From: Pseudomonadota bacterium
GTDB taxonomy: Bacteria; Pseudomonadota; Alphaproteobacteria; Rhizobiales; Beijerinckiaceae
DNA: 64,000 nt
Direction: 5' to 3'
Assembly: GCA_021781815.1 (NCBI GenBank)
Contig: JAJXWB010000013.1
Location: forward strand, 1-64,000
Within the stretch, counting starts at the first letter, position 1, and every line of letters begins with the position of its first letter. A model generated the notes under the pieces. It was not told the DNA's origin. It searched no databases and saw only the letters and a list, made by a program, of their open reading frames with translations. Position numbers and translations under genes: made by a program. Shown here piece after piece: positions 10,558 through 20,848 of this stretch.

Positions 10558-11133
10558 ATGGACCGCCGCGCGCCCCGTACTTCGACAACCGCCGCGATCC
10601 GGCGGAACGGCGGCGCGGCCGCCCTGGCGCTCGCCGCCGGTCTGTTCGGCGCACTCGCTGCGCCGCCGCGCCCCGCTGCGGCGGCGCAGCGTCTGACGCC
10701 TTATGCCGGCGCCGCCGAACTGCGCCCCGGCACGATCGTCATCAGCGCCCGCCAGCGTGAACTCTACTACATCGTCGACAGCGCCAGGGCGATCCGCTAT
10801 CCGATCGCCGTGCCGAAAAGCGGCAAGGAATGGTCGGGCTACGCTACGATCAACGGCAAATACCGGAATCCCGACTGGGCGCCGCCGGCCGTCGTCAAGC
10901 ACGACCATCCCGAATTGCCCAACCTCATTCCCGGCGGATCGCCGCACAATCCCATGGGCATCGCCGCGCTGACCCTCGACCGCGACCAGATCGCCATTCA
11001 CGGCACCACGCAGACCATGCGCCGGTCCATCGGCACCGCCGCCTCCTATGGCTGCATCCGCATGTTCAACGAGGATGTCGCCGATCTTTACAGCCGCGTC
11101 AGCGTCGGAACTCCGGTCGTGATGGTCCGCTGA
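10558..11133 (+). CDS. L,D-transpeptidase (YkuD domain)
   Basis: Secreted protein with 'NPMGIAALTLDRDQIAIHGTTQ...SYGCIRMFNEDVADLYSRV' catalytic motif; start could be 10501 or 10558. Confidence 0.88.
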   Translation: MDRRAPRTSTTAAIRRNGGAAALALAAGLFGALAAPPRPAAAAQRLTPYAGAAELRPGTIVISARQRELYYIVDSARAIRYPIAVPKSGKEWSGYATINGKYRNPDWAPPAVVKHDHPELPNLIPGGSPHNPMGIAALTLDRDQIAIHGTTQTMRRSIGTAASYGCIRMFNEDVADLYSRVSVGTPVVMVR

Positions 11134-11162
11134 CCCGTCAGCGCTCGCATCCGAGCATCGAC

Positions 11163-11189
11163 AGGCCCGGAGACCTCCGGGCCTTTTTA
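11163..11189 (+). terminator. Rho-independent terminator downstream of L,D-transpeptidase
   Basis: aggcccgga-gacc-tccgggcct followed by ttttat. Confidence 0.85.
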
Positions 11190-11280
11190 TTGGCGCCGAT
11201 GCTTGCGATGCGCGCTTGACGCGCGGGCTTCGGCCGACAGATATCTCGGGCCCCGCCTGTGCGGGCGACCGGAGACGGAA

Positions 11281-12051
11281 ATGACGCTGCAGGTTCACCA
11301 GTTCATCTGTCTGTCCGACAATTTCGGCCTGCTGGCGCACGATCCGGCCTCGGGCGCCACCGCCACGATCGATGCGCCGGACGGCGCCGCCATTCTCGCC
11401 GCGCTCGCCGAAAGGGGCTGGACGCTCACGGACATTCTCCTCACGCACCACCATCCCGACCACACTCAGGGCGTTCCCGTGCTCAAGGCGCGCTTTCCGC
11501 AGGCGCGCGTCGTCGGCGCCAGGAGCGACGAAAGGCGGATAGCCAACCTCGAACTGAAGGTGGCGGGGAACGACGAGATCGCCGTCGGCGGCGCAAATGC
11601 GCGAATCATCGCGACGCCCGGCCATACGACCGGCCACATCGTTTATCATTTCAGCGACGATGACGTGCTGTTCGCCGGCGACACGCTGTTTTCGCTCGGC
11701 TGCGGGCGCGTGTTCGAAACGCCGATGAACGTCATGCATCATTCGCTGATGACGCTCGCGGCGCTGCCGGAGGAGACGCAGGTCTATTGCGGCCACGAAT
11801 ATACGCAAGCGAACGCCCGCTTCGCGTTGACCGTCGATCCCGACAACTCTCTGCTGAAGGCGCGGGCGGCGCGCGTCGATCAATTGCGCGGATCGGACAT
11901 GTTCACGCTGCCGACGACCATCGGCCTCGAACTCGCGACCAACCCGTTCCTGCGCGCCGAAGATCCGGGCGTGCAGGCCGCCATTGGCATGTCCGGCGCC
12001 GATCCGGTTCAGGTCTTCGCGGAGTTGCGGGAGCGCAAGAACAGATTCTGA
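11281..12051 (+). CDS. gloB: Hydroxyacylglutathione hydrolase (glyoxalase II)
   Basis: MTLQVHQFICLSDNFGLL; 'LTHHHPDHTQG', 'TPGHTTGHI', 'FAGDTLFSLGCGRVFE', 'YCGHEYTQANARF'. Confidence 0.94.
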   Translation: MTLQVHQFICLSDNFGLLAHDPASGATATIDAPDGAAILAALAERGWTLTDILLTHHHPDHTQGVPVLKARFPQARVVGARSDERRIANLELKVAGNDEIAVGGANARIIATPGHTTGHIVYHFSDDDVLFAGDTLFSLGCGRVFETPMNVMHHSLMTLAALPEETQVYCGHEYTQANARFALTVDPDNSLLKARAARVDQLRGSDMFTLPTTIGLELATNPFLRAEDPGVQAAIGMSGADPVQVFAELRERKNRF

Positions 12052-12078
12052 CGCTCTGGATTGCGGACCTTCGCCGCG

Positions 12079-12294
12079 TCAAAAATCGCAGGCGATGCCC
12101 TTGATCTCCCAATCGCCATAGCGCACGGGCTCGGGCCCGTCGCGTCCACCGATCTCTTGCGGACGCTCGATCTGCGCAGTCGCCGCGCGGCGCGCCTCGG
12201 CTTCCGCCAACGCGCGCTCGGCCTCCGGCGACAGTTTGCGCTTCGTCGCAATCAGGACCGTTGCTGTATCGTCGTGCGCGTCTTCTTCCGCCAT
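12079..12294 (-). CDS. DUF1674 / succinate dehydrogenase assembly factor 4 (SDHAF4) family protein
   Basis: 71 aa ending in the family signature 'EIGGRDGPEPVRYGDWEIKGIACDF'. Confidence 0.88.
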   Translation of the reverse strand: MAEEDAHDDTATVLIATKRKLSPEAERALAEAEARRAATAQIERPQEIGGRDGPEPVRYGDWEIKGIACDF

Positions 12295-12386
12295 TCTCTC
12301 GCCTTACCCGCTTGCGCTTATCACGCGCCGCTCCCCACATAGGACAAGGCGGGCGGAACCGCCAGCGGGGCGCGCAGGAGCGGGCG

Positions 12387-13415
12387 ATGAATTACATGCG
12401 GACGGCGGTGCTGTTGGCAGGCATGACCGCGCTGTTCCTGATCGTAGGTCTGGCGCTCGGCGGACGGACCGGCATGGGGCTCGCGCTGGTGTTCGCCATC
12501 GGCGCCAATGTCTTCGCCTACTGGAATTCGGATCGCATGGCGTTGGCGGCGGTCGACGCGCGCGAGGTCGACCGGGCGAGCGCGCCCGATCTCGTCGATG
12601 ACGTGGCCTGGCTGGCCGCGCGCGCTGGCCTGCCGACGCCGCGCGTCTGCCTGGTCGACAGTCCCCAGCCCAACGCCTTTGCGACGGGCCGCGACCCGGA
12701 GCATGCGGCAATCGCCGTCAACACCGGCCTCTCCGCGATTCTGACGCGCGAGGAACGGCTCGGCGTGCTCGCGCACGAACTTTCGCATGTGAAAAACCGC
12801 GATACGCTGACAATGACGATCGCCGCCACGCTTGCCGGCGCGATTTCCTCAATTGCCCAATGGGGATTTTTCTTCGGGGGCGACCGCCGCCGGAACGGGC
12901 CCGGCGTGCTTGCGTCGATCGCCCTCGCCATTCTCGCGCCGATGGCGGCGATGATCGTGCAGATGGCCGTCAGCCGGTCGCGCGAATACGAAGCCGATCG
13001 CAGCGGCGGCAGGCTCTGCGGCAATCCCCTGTGGCTGGCCTCCGCCCTGTCGAAGATCGCCGATGGCGCGGAATCGATTCGCGACGAGGCGGTCGAGGCG
13101 CATCCGTCGATGGCGCATCTTTTCATCGTCAATCCGCTCGCGGGTGGGCCGCGCGACAATCTGTTCTCGACCCATCCCGACACGCAGAACCGAATCGCGG
13201 CGTTGATGGAACTGGCGCGACAGATGGGCGTTTCCAGCGCAGACTTCGCTTCGCGGCCAAATGAGACCGGATCGCGCTGGACGCCGTTTCGCGACCCGCC
13301 CGCGGCGGCGAGCGGCTTTCTCGGCGGACGCGGGATCGCGCGGCCGCCACGCGACGATCCGTGGGACGCGGCCTCCAGCGGAAGCGATCGCCCGACCCCG
13401 TGGGGTCGCGGCTGA
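12387..13415 (+). CDS. htpX: Zinc metalloprotease HtpX
   Basis: MNYMRTAVLLAGMTALFLIVG; 'LAHELSHVKNRDTL' zincin motif; 'SREYEADRSGGRLCG'. Confidence 0.94.
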   Translation: MNYMRTAVLLAGMTALFLIVGLALGGRTGMGLALVFAIGANVFAYWNSDRMALAAVDAREVDRASAPDLVDDVAWLAARAGLPTPRVCLVDSPQPNAFATGRDPEHAAIAVNTGLSAILTREERLGVLAHELSHVKNRDTLTMTIAATLAGAISSIAQWGFFFGGDRRRNGPGVLASIALAILAPMAAMIVQMAVSRSREYEADRSGGRLCGNPLWLASALSKIADGAESIRDEAVEAHPSMAHLFIVNPLAGGPRDNLFSTHPDTQNRIAALMELARQMGVSSADFASRPNETGSRWTPFRDPPAAASGFLGGRGIARPPRDDPWDAASSGSDRPTPWGRG

Positions 13416-13483
13416 CCTTTCGACCGCGGTGACGTACAAAGGGATTCGTTCTTGTTCATCAACTCACCGAACGCAGGCAGGTC

Positions 13484-14881
13484 GTGAAGCGCGGCGCAGG
13501 ACAGACATCTTCGAGCCGCCCCGGCGCGGCCCGGCCGAGCGAGGCCGAACGCGAGGCGCGCATCGATGCGACGCCAGGGCTGCGCGCCCGCATCGCCGCC
13601 CATCAGGTGATCTCGGACGTGATCGCCGGCGGCCATGCGCTCGACGAACGTTTTTCGTCCAGCGCCGTACCAAACCGCACGCTCGGCCTCGATCCGCGCG
13701 ACCGGGCGCTGGTGCGTTCGATCGCCACGGTCGCCGTGCGCCGGCTTGGCGCGATCCGCCGCGCCATGGCGCGTTTGCTCGACCGCGGCTTGCCGCGCAA
13801 CGCCGGGCAGCTTGAGTGGATGATGATCGTCGGCCTGGCGCAGATTCTCTTTCTCGACACCCCGGACCACGCTGCGGTCAATCTCGCCGTGCGCGCCGCC
13901 AAGGAAGACGTGAAGACCGCAGGCTATTCGGGACTGCTCAACGCCGTGCTGCGCAATGCAATACGCGAACGCGAGGCATTGCTCGGCGATCTCGACCCGC
14001 TGACCGTCGAGGCGCCGGGCTGGCTTGCGCAACGCTGGCGCCGGAGCTGGGGTGAGGAACGCGCCCGCGCCATCGCCGCAGCGCATCTGATGGAGCCGAC
14101 GCTCGACATCAGCGTGATCGACGATGCGGAAGGCTGGGCGCGCCGCCTCGGCGGAACTGTCCTGCCGACCGGCTCGATCCGCATCGACGCCCACACGCCG
14201 GTGCCCGAACTCGACGGCTACGCTGAAGGTCGCTGGTGGGTGCAGGACGCCGGAGCCGCGCTTCCGGCGAAACTGCTGCGCTTTGGTCAGGGCGCGCGCG
14301 TGCTCGATCTCTGCGCCGCCCCCGGCGGCAAGACGGCGCAACTCGCAGCCGCCGGCGTCCAGGTCGTCGCGCTCGATCGCTCCGCGGAACGGCTGAAGCA
14401 ATTGTCGGCCAATCTCGCCCGCCTCGGCCTGCACGCAGACATCGTGGTAGCGGACGCCGCCTCATGGTCGGCCGAGCCGTTCGAGGCCGTCCTGGTCGAC
14501 CCGCCCTGTTCGGCGACCGGCACGATCCGTCGTCATCCCGACGTGCAATGGACCAAGAAGCCCGGCGACATCGACCAGCTCGCGGCATTGCAGAGCCGGA
14601 TCCTCGACCGCGCCGCGGCGCTGGTGCGGCCGGGCGGAGAAATCGTCTATTGCACATGCTCGATAGAGCCGGAAGAAGGCGAGTTCCAGATCGCCGCTTT
14701 GCTGCGCCGCAATCCTGATTTTCGCCGCGACCGCATTGAACCGGGCGAATGCGGTCTGCCGGCGGAATTCGTCTCGGCCGACGGGGAACTGCGTACTTTG
14801 CCGAGCTTCTGGCCAAACGAAAATCCGCGCTTCGCCGGAATAGACGGGTTTTTTGCCTCGCGCTTGCGCAAACAGGGTTAA
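13484..14881 (+). CDS. rsmB: 16S rRNA (cytosine-C5)-methyltransferase RsmB family
   Basis: NusB-like N-terminus; 'VLDLCAAPGGKTAQLA', 'VLVDPPCSATGTIRRHPD', 'IVYCTCSIEPEEGE'; GTG start. Confidence 0.92.
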   Translation: MKRGAGQTSSSRPGAARPSEAEREARIDATPGLRARIAAHQVISDVIAGGHALDERFSSSAVPNRTLGLDPRDRALVRSIATVAVRRLGAIRRAMARLLDRGLPRNAGQLEWMMIVGLAQILFLDTPDHAAVNLAVRAAKEDVKTAGYSGLLNAVLRNAIREREALLGDLDPLTVEAPGWLAQRWRRSWGEERARAIAAAHLMEPTLDISVIDDAEGWARRLGGTVLPTGSIRIDAHTPVPELDGYAEGRWWVQDAGAALPAKLLRFGQGARVLDLCAAPGGKTAQLAAAGVQVVALDRSAERLKQLSANLARLGLHADIVVADAASWSAEPFEAVLVDPPCSATGTIRRHPDVQWTKKPGDIDQLAALQSRILDRAAALVRPGGEIVYCTCSIEPEEGEFQIAALLRRNPDFRRDRIEPGECGLPAEFVSADGELRTLPSFWPNENPRFAGIDGFFASRLRKQG

Positions 14882-15006
14882 CAGAAGATAAACTCTTTAT
14901 TCTCAATAATTTCCTTCGCCGCCCGAACCTCGGGCGGCGTGTTGGACGGCGCGATTCCGCCGCGTGGGGGGATGGAAAGCTGGCGAAGGCCTCTCTGGCT
15001 GATCGC

Positions 15007-16671
15007 GTGAAGCTCGCTGCGCTGGCTGGAGCGCAACGACTGGCGCCGATAGCGCGCGCGACGCTTTCGCCGGCGCGCGCGTTCGGCCGTCTTCGCGCAC
15101 GCCCTCCCGAGCGGCTGCTGATCGCGCCGCAGGACATACGCACCGCCGATGCGACGCGAGCGGACGATATTTATGCCGGCTATTTCGCGTTCGGCGGGCG
15201 CATCGTGAACACGCAGGGCCGTTCGCCCTTCGACCTGCCGGCGCCGTCGCCGGACTGGCAGAGCGCGCTGAACGGGTTCGGCTGGCTGCGCCATATGCGC
15301 GCCGCCAACACGGCGCTCGCCCGCGCCAACGCCCGTGCGCTGGTCGAGGATTACCTCGCCGGACGCCGTCGCTTCGCCACGAACGCCGAACCCGACCCTG
15401 CGACGGCCGCACGCCGCATTCTGTCCTGGCTTAGCCAGTCGACCCTCCTGCTGGAGAACGCGGATTCGGATTTCTACAATCGCTTCCTGCGCGCGCTGTC
15501 GCGCGATGTCGTGCAATTGCAACAGGACTATGGCGCGACCAGCGGCTTGACCCGGTTGCAGGCGGCGGTGGCGCTCGCAGAATATGCGCTGTGCGCCGAC
15601 CTGCCGCCACGATACCAGGCGCGCACGACCGCACAGCTCGCCGCCGTCATCGACGAGCAGGTGCTCCCGGACGGCGGGCATATCGGGCGCAATCCGCAAA
15701 CGCTCGTCGAACTGCTGCTCGATTTCCTGCCTCTGCGGCAATCCTACGCCGCCCGCGCGCTCCCCCCGCCGCCGACGCTTCTCAACGCCATCGACCGCAT
15801 CATGCCGGCGCTGCGGCTGTTGCGGCATGGCGATGGATCGCTGGCGCTGTTCAATGGCATGGGCGTCACCGCGCCAGACCGCCTCGCGGTCGTGCTCGCA
15901 TACGACGACGCGCCCGGCCAGGCGCTGATGAGCGCGCCCTACGCCGGCTATCAGCGTCTGGAGGCAGGCGAGGCGGTCGCGATCGTCGATTGCGGGCCGC
16001 CGCCGCCCAGACCCTTTTCGCGCCATGCGCACGCCGGCTGCCTGTCGTTCGAATTCTCGTCCGGCTCCGACCGGATCGTCGTCAACTGCGGCGCGCCGGC
16101 GTTGACGGCCGCGCATGCGCAGGCCGCACGCCATACGGCGGCGCATTCGACTCTTGTCATCGACGATACCTCCTCCTGCCGCATTGCCGGGGAGGCCGGA
16201 ATCGAACGGGTGGTGGCCGGTCAGATCGTCGCCGGCACGAACCGGGTCGACGTCGCACGGCGCGACACGCCGGAGAGCACGCTGCTCGACATGTCGCACA
16301 ATGGCTATGCCCGGAATTTTGGGCTCATACACGCGCGGCGGCTGGCGCTCAGATCGGACGGCGCGCGACTCGACGGTGAAGATCGGCTGATCGACGCCGG
16401 CCAGCCTGCGCAGGACCAGCCGCGGGCCTTTGCGATCCGTTTCCACATCCATCCGTCCGTGACGATCACGAGTTCGGCCGACAACGTGGGCGTCGCTCTC
16501 GACCTGCCCGGCGGCGAGCGATGGATGTTCGAGGCGCGGGGCGCATCGATCGCGGTGGAGGAAAGCGTGTTCTTTGCAAGTCCCGACGGCGCGCGCGCCT
16601 GCCAGCAGATCGTGGCGCGCGGCGACGCCAAAATGGAGACCTGCGTGCAATGGTCATTTTCGTTGACCTGA
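15007..16671 (+). CDS. Heparinase II/III family protein
   Basis: Long ORF downstream of rsmB; 'YFAFGGRIVNTQGRSPFDLPAPS', 'QVLPDGGHIGRNPQTLVELLLDFLPLRQSY'; start uncertain (GTG 15007 proposed). Confidence 0.82.
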   Translation: MKLAALAGAQRLAPIARATLSPARAFGRLRARPPERLLIAPQDIRTADATRADDIYAGYFAFGGRIVNTQGRSPFDLPAPSPDWQSALNGFGWLRHMRAANTALARANARALVEDYLAGRRRFATNAEPDPATAARRILSWLSQSTLLLENADSDFYNRFLRALSRDVVQLQQDYGATSGLTRLQAAVALAEYALCADLPPRYQARTTAQLAAVIDEQVLPDGGHIGRNPQTLVELLLDFLPLRQSYAARALPPPPTLLNAIDRIMPALRLLRHGDGSLALFNGMGVTAPDRLAVVLAYDDAPGQALMSAPYAGYQRLEAGEAVAIVDCGPPPPRPFSRHAHAGCLSFEFSSGSDRIVVNCGAPALTAAHAQAARHTAAHSTLVIDDTSSCRIAGEAGIERVVAGQIVAGTNRVDVARRDTPESTLLDMSHNGYARNFGLIHARRLALRSDGARLDGEDRLIDAGQPAQDQPRAFAIRFHIHPSVTITSSADNVGVALDLPGGERWMFEARGASIAVEESVFFASPDGARACQQIVARGDAKMETCVQWSFSLT

Positions 16672-16672
16672 C

Positions 16673-16717
16673 CGCGCAAAATCCGGTTTCCACTTTGCCG
16701 GATCATGCTCTAGAAGA
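16673..16717. repeat. Candidate recurrent Rhizobiales intergenic element (rccggtttccacttt..ccggatcatgctctag)
   Basis: gcgcaaaatccggtttccactttgccggatcatgctctag; recognised from memory as recurrent in Rhizobiales genomes; single copy in this window. Confidence 0.35.
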
Positions 16718-16781
16718 ACTTCCATCCAGGCGCCTCGGCTGAAAAGCACAGCCTTCGGCAGGCGCGGAAAATTCAACCGGG

Positions 16782-18200
16782 ATGACGGAAATGACCGCAG
16801 GACCGCGCACGCTGTACGACAAAATCTGGGACGACCATGTCGTCGACATCCAGCCCGACGGCACGTGCCTGATCTATATCGACCGCCATCTCATCCACGA
16901 AGTGACGAGCCCGCAGGCGTTCGAAGGTCTGCGTATGGCCGGACGCAAGGTGCGCGCGCCCGCAAAGACGCTCGCCGTCGTCGATCACAATGTGCCGACG
17001 ACCGATCGCTCCAGGCCGATCGAGGATCCGGAATCCAGGGCGCAAGTCGAACAACTCGCAGCCAACGCGAAGGAGTTCGGCGTCGAATATTACGACGAGC
17101 ACGATCCACGGCAGGGCGTGGTCCACATCATCGGACCGGAACAGGGCTTCACCCTGCCTGGCGCGACGATCGTATGCGGGGACAGCCACACCTCGACGCA
17201 TGGCGCGTTCGGCGCGCTCGCACATGGCATCGGCACATCCGAAGTCGAACATGTTCTGGCGACGCAGACGCTGATCCAGAAGAAGGCGAAGAACATGCTG
17301 GTGCGCGTTGACGGCGCGCTGAAGGACGGCGTCGCGGCCAAGGACATCGTGCTCGCGATCATCGGCAAGATCGGCACGGCCGGCGGCACCGGGCACGTAA
17401 TCGAATATGCCGGCGAGGCCATTCGCGCGCTGTCGATGGAAGGCCGCATGACCATCTGCAACATGTCGATCGAGGGCGGCGCGCGCGCAGGCCTGATCGC
17501 GCCGGACGAAAAGACCTTCGCCTATCTGAAAGGCAGGCCAAAGGCGCCGAAGGGCGAGGCCTGGGATCAGGCGGTCGCCTATTGGTCGCAGCTCGGGTCG
17601 GACGAGGGCGCTCATTTCGACAGCGTCATCACGCTCGACGCCGGCGACCTTCCGCCGATCGTCACCTGGGGCACCAGCCCGCAGGACGTGATCGCCATCG
17701 ACGGGACCGTGCCGCGGGTGGAAGACGCCACAAGCGAGTCGCAACGCGCGTCGATCCAGCGCGCGCTCGACTACATGGGACTGAGCGGCGGCGAGAAGAT
17801 CGCCGACGTGCGCATCGACCGCGCCTTTATCGGCTCCTGCACCAACGGGCGCATCGAGGATCTGCGCGCGGCGGCTAAAATAGCGGAAGGCAAGAAGGTC
17901 GCCTCGCACGTCAGCGCGATGGTGGTGCCGGGATCTGGCCTCGTGAAGATGCAGGCGGAAGCCGAGGGCCTCGACAGGATCTTCAAGGCCGCCGGATTCG
18001 AATGGCGCGAACCGGGCTGCTCGATGTGTCTGGCGATGAACCCTGACAAGCTCGCCCCCGGCGAACGCTGCGCGTCCACCTCCAACCGCAATTTCGAGGG
18101 ACGCCAGGGATTCCGCGGCCGCACGCATCTGGTGTCGCCGGCCATGGCGGCGGCGGCGGCGATCGCCGGGCATTTTGTCGACGTGCGCAAGCTCGACTGA
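16782..18200 (+). CDS. leuC: 3-isopropylmalate dehydratase large subunit
   Basis: '[14 protein letters not shown]', '[33 protein letters not shown]', '[14 protein letters not shown]', '[12 protein letters not shown]'. Confidence 0.97.
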   Translation: MTEMTAGPRTLYDKIWDDHVVDIQPDGTCLIYIDRHLIHEVTSPQAFEGLRMAGRKVRAPAKTLAVVDHNVPTTDRSRPIEDPESRAQVEQLAANAKEFGVEYYDEHDPRQGVVHIIGPEQGFTLPGATIVCGDSHTSTHGAFGALAHGIGTSEVEHVLATQTLIQKKAKNMLVRVDGALKDGVAAKDIVLAIIGKIGTAGGTGHVIEYAGEAIRALSMEGRMTICNMSIEGGARAGLIAPDEKTFAYLKGRPKAPKGEAWDQAVAYWSQLGSDEGAHFDSVITLDAGDLPPIVTWGTSPQDVIAIDGTVPRVEDATSESQRASIQRALDYMGLSGGEKIADVRIDRAFIGSCTNGRIEDLRAAAKIAEGKKVASHVSAMVVPGSGLVKMQAEAEGLDRIFKAAGFEWREPGCSMCLAMNPDKLAPGERCASTSNRNFEGRQGFRGRTHLVSPAMAAAAAIAGHFVDVRKLD

Positions 18201-18354
18201 GCGCATTCGCCGATATCAAGGGACAAAGCCGCCGGAGCGGCTTTGTCGCGCCAAAGGGGCCGGCGTTTCTGTGGCGGGGAAATGACAGCCGCATCCAGAT
18301 CGGCGCGCCGGTTCCACGCTTTCAATTGCAGCGGCGCCTGTGCGATGCTGCGCC

Positions 18355-18780
18355 ATGTCCGACGCTTCAATCTGGGCGCACACACATGCGCCGTCGCTCG
18401 CCGACATCGAATTTCTGGCGCACGCAGCCTTTGGCGCGCTCCCCGCGCGCTTTCGCAACCTGTGCGATGGTCTCGTAATCCGCGTCGACGACTTCCCGGA
18501 CGACGACACGCTCGATGATATGCATTGCGAGTCCGACTACGACCTGCTCGGCCTGTTCCGCGGCCGCGGCCTCGCGCAGGGCGAGGCTTTCGCGCAGACC
18601 GGGCAGATGCCGAACATGGTCTGGCTCTATCGCCGTCCGATCCTCGATTACTGGGCGGATGGCGACGATACGCTCGACGCCGTCGTGCGCCACGTCCTGG
18701 TGCATGAAATAGGTCATCACTTCGGACTGAGCGACGCCGACATGGAGTCGATCGAACGCACGACGGATGAGACCCGCTGA
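18355..18780 (+). CDS. Metallopeptidase family protein (zincin_1-like)
   Basis: ~141 aa; 'HVLVHEIGHHFGLSDADMESIE' zinc motif. Confidence 0.82.
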   Translation: MSDASIWAHTHAPSLADIEFLAHAAFGALPARFRNLCDGLVIRVDDFPDDDTLDDMHCESDYDLLGLFRGRGLAQGEAFAQTGQMPNMVWLYRRPILDYWADGDDTLDAVVRHVLVHEIGHHFGLSDADMESIERTTDETR

Positions 18781-19619
18781 TGAGGGATGACACCTCCCGC
18801 ATACGCGCCGCCTTCGCAAGACGGATCACGAAAGCTGCGGGGGGCGAGAATCCGCGCATCGAATCCGCCTTCGCGCAAACGCCGCGTGAAGACTTCGCCG
18901 GCCCCGGTCCTTGGCTGATCGTCGAGGGTGGCCACTACGTGCAGACGCCGGACGACGATCCGGTCCATCTTTACCAGGACGTTCTCGTCGCCATCGACGC
19001 GGCGCGCGGCATCAATATCGGCGAGCCGGCGCTGCATGCCGCGTGCCTTGGCATGATCGCGCCACAGGCTGGCGAGACCGTCCTGCATGTCGGCGCCGGC
19101 GTCGGATATTACACGGCGATCCTGGCTCATCTGGTCGGACCGGGCGGCCGGGTGGTCGCCTATGAGATCGACGAAGCCATCGCCGCGCGCGCGCGTAAAA
19201 ATCTGGCCGGCTTCGGCAATGTCGTCGTCGAGACGCGCTCCGGCCTCGCGCGCGCGTTACCGGGAGCCGACATCGTCTATGTCAATGCTGCGGCGGTCGA
19301 GCCGCACCGCGGCTGGCTGGACGCGCTGCGCCCCGGCGGGCGCCTGATGTTTCCATTGCAGGCGCCAGGCCGCGGCGGCGCGATGTTGATGATCACGCGA
19401 CCACAGTCGGGCGATATCTGGCCGGCGAAGATGTTCGGGCCGGTATGGTTCGTGCAGATCGAGGGCGCGGCCAACGCGGCGGCGACGCGCCGGCTCGAGA
19501 CGGCCTTCGGCGACGATGGCTGGCGCGACGTGCAGTCGCTGCGCACGGGCGCGCCGGACGCCACATGCTGGCTCGCAGGCGAGGGATGGTGGCTGTCGAG
19601 GGCGGCAAGCGGCTGGTGA
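18780..19619 (+). CDS. Protein-L-isoaspartate O-methyltransferase-like protein
   Basis: 'QDVLVAIDAARGINIGEPALHAACLGMIAPQAGETVLHVGAGVGYYTAILAHLVGPGGRVVAYEID'; start overlaps preceding stop (TGATG). Confidence 0.78.
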   Translation: MRDDTSRIRAAFARRITKAAGGENPRIESAFAQTPREDFAGPGPWLIVEGGHYVQTPDDDPVHLYQDVLVAIDAARGINIGEPALHAACLGMIAPQAGETVLHVGAGVGYYTAILAHLVGPGGRVVAYEIDEAIAARARKNLAGFGNVVVETRSGLARALPGADIVYVNAAAVEPHRGWLDALRPGGRLMFPLQAPGRGGAMLMITRPQSGDIWPAKMFGPVWFVQIEGAANAAATRRLETAFGDDGWRDVQSLRTGAPDATCWLAGEGWWLSRAASGW

Positions 19620-20105
19620 TTATGGGCGCTTGCGCACGAGGTATTTGTGCGCGCCGTCAAGAACGAGTTCGCGTTTCTGGTTATGGATGGTCGCGCGCAT
19701 GACGATGACGCCGGTGGTGCGCTGCGACGCGAGTTCGACGATCTCCAGCGCCGGATAGAGTGTGTCCCCCTCGATCGCGCCGGCGAGAAACCGCGACGAC
19801 TGCTCGATGAAGGCGACGAGCGAGTCAGACACTTCATGCGGAAACGAGCCGGCGCCGGCGGCCGTGAAGCACATCACTTGCAACCCGTGCGCAAGAAGGC
19901 CATCGAGTTTTCGCGCGCGACAATATTCGATGTCGTAATGGATCGGGTGATTGTCGCCCGACACGATCTGGAAGGCCGCGAAATTGGCCGATGTCAACGT
20001 TCGGCTCGGCAGGACATACCGCTCGCCGATGCGGAAATCCTCGAACCACCGCTGGCGCGCGCAAAGGTGCTGCGCCGGGTCGAATGCCGCATCAATCCTG
20101 GTCAT
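19620..20105 (-). CDS. MaoC family dehydratase
   Basis: '[40 protein letters not shown]' hot-dog hydratase signature. Confidence 0.85.
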   Translation of the reverse strand: MTRIDAAFDPAQHLCARQRWFEDFRIGERYVLPSRTLTSANFAAFQIVSGDNHPIHYDIEYCRARKLDGLLAHGLQVMCFTAAGAGSFPHEVSDSLVAFIEQSSRFLAGAIEGDTLYPALEIVELASQRTTGVIVMRATIHNQKRELVLDGAHKYLVRKRP

Positions 20106-20236
20106 GTCGCGCTCTCCTTCTGTTGCAGGGTGGCTGGAGCGTCCGGCCGGGTCAACGCCGTCGCGCGCCTCGTTTGCGCGTCTCTCCCCCATTTGCTAAC
20201 ACCTGCGCAATCCGCGCAGTCCCGAGACACAGGCCC

Positions 20237-20839
20237 ATGGAAAAGTTCACCAAACTCACCGGCGTCGCCGCACCGCTCAAGATCGTGAACATCGACACCG
20301 ACATGATCATCCCCAAGCAATATCTGAAGACGATCGCGCGCACGGGGCTCGGCAAGGGACTGTTCTCGGAGATGCGCTACAACGAGGACGGTTCGGAAAA
20401 TCCGGATTTCGTCCTGAACAAGCCGGCGTATCGCAAGGCGCAGATCATCGTCGCGGAAGACAATTTCGGCTGCGGTTCATCGCGCGAACATGCGCCCTGG
20501 GCGCTGCTCGACTACGGCATCCGCTGCATCATCTCGACCAGCTTCGCCGACATCTTCTACAACAACTGCTTCAAGAACGGCATCCTGCCGATCACGGTGC
20601 CGAAGGACGACCTCGCCCGGCTGATGGACGACGCCGAGCGCGGATCGAATGCAACGCTGACGGTCGATCTCGAAGCTCAGGAAATTCGCGGACCGGACGG
20701 CGGCGTGGTGAAGTTCGACATCGATCCGTTCCGCAAGCATTGCCTCATCAACGGGCTGGACGACATCGGCCTGACGCTGGTCAAGGCCGACAAGATCGCG
20801 TCCTACGAAAAGAAGCTGGCGGGGCAGCCCTGGGCCTGA
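20237..20839 (+). CDS. leuD: 3-isopropylmalate dehydratase small subunit
   Basis: [33 protein letters not shown]; '[23 protein letters not shown]'. Confidence 0.97.
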   Translation: MEKFTKLTGVAAPLKIVNIDTDMIIPKQYLKTIARTGLGKGLFSEMRYNEDGSENPDFVLNKPAYRKAQIIVAEDNFGCGSSREHAPWALLDYGIRCIISTSFADIFYNNCFKNGILPITVPKDDLARLMDDAERGSNATLTVDLEAQEIRGPDGGVVKFDIDPFRKHCLINGLDDIGLTLVKADKIASYEKKLAGQPWA

Positions 20840-20848
20840 CCGTTCGGC

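Noticed and set aside
16773-18206. 477-aa - strand ORF
   Set aside because: Exact antisense of leuC, which has full family motifs on the + strand.
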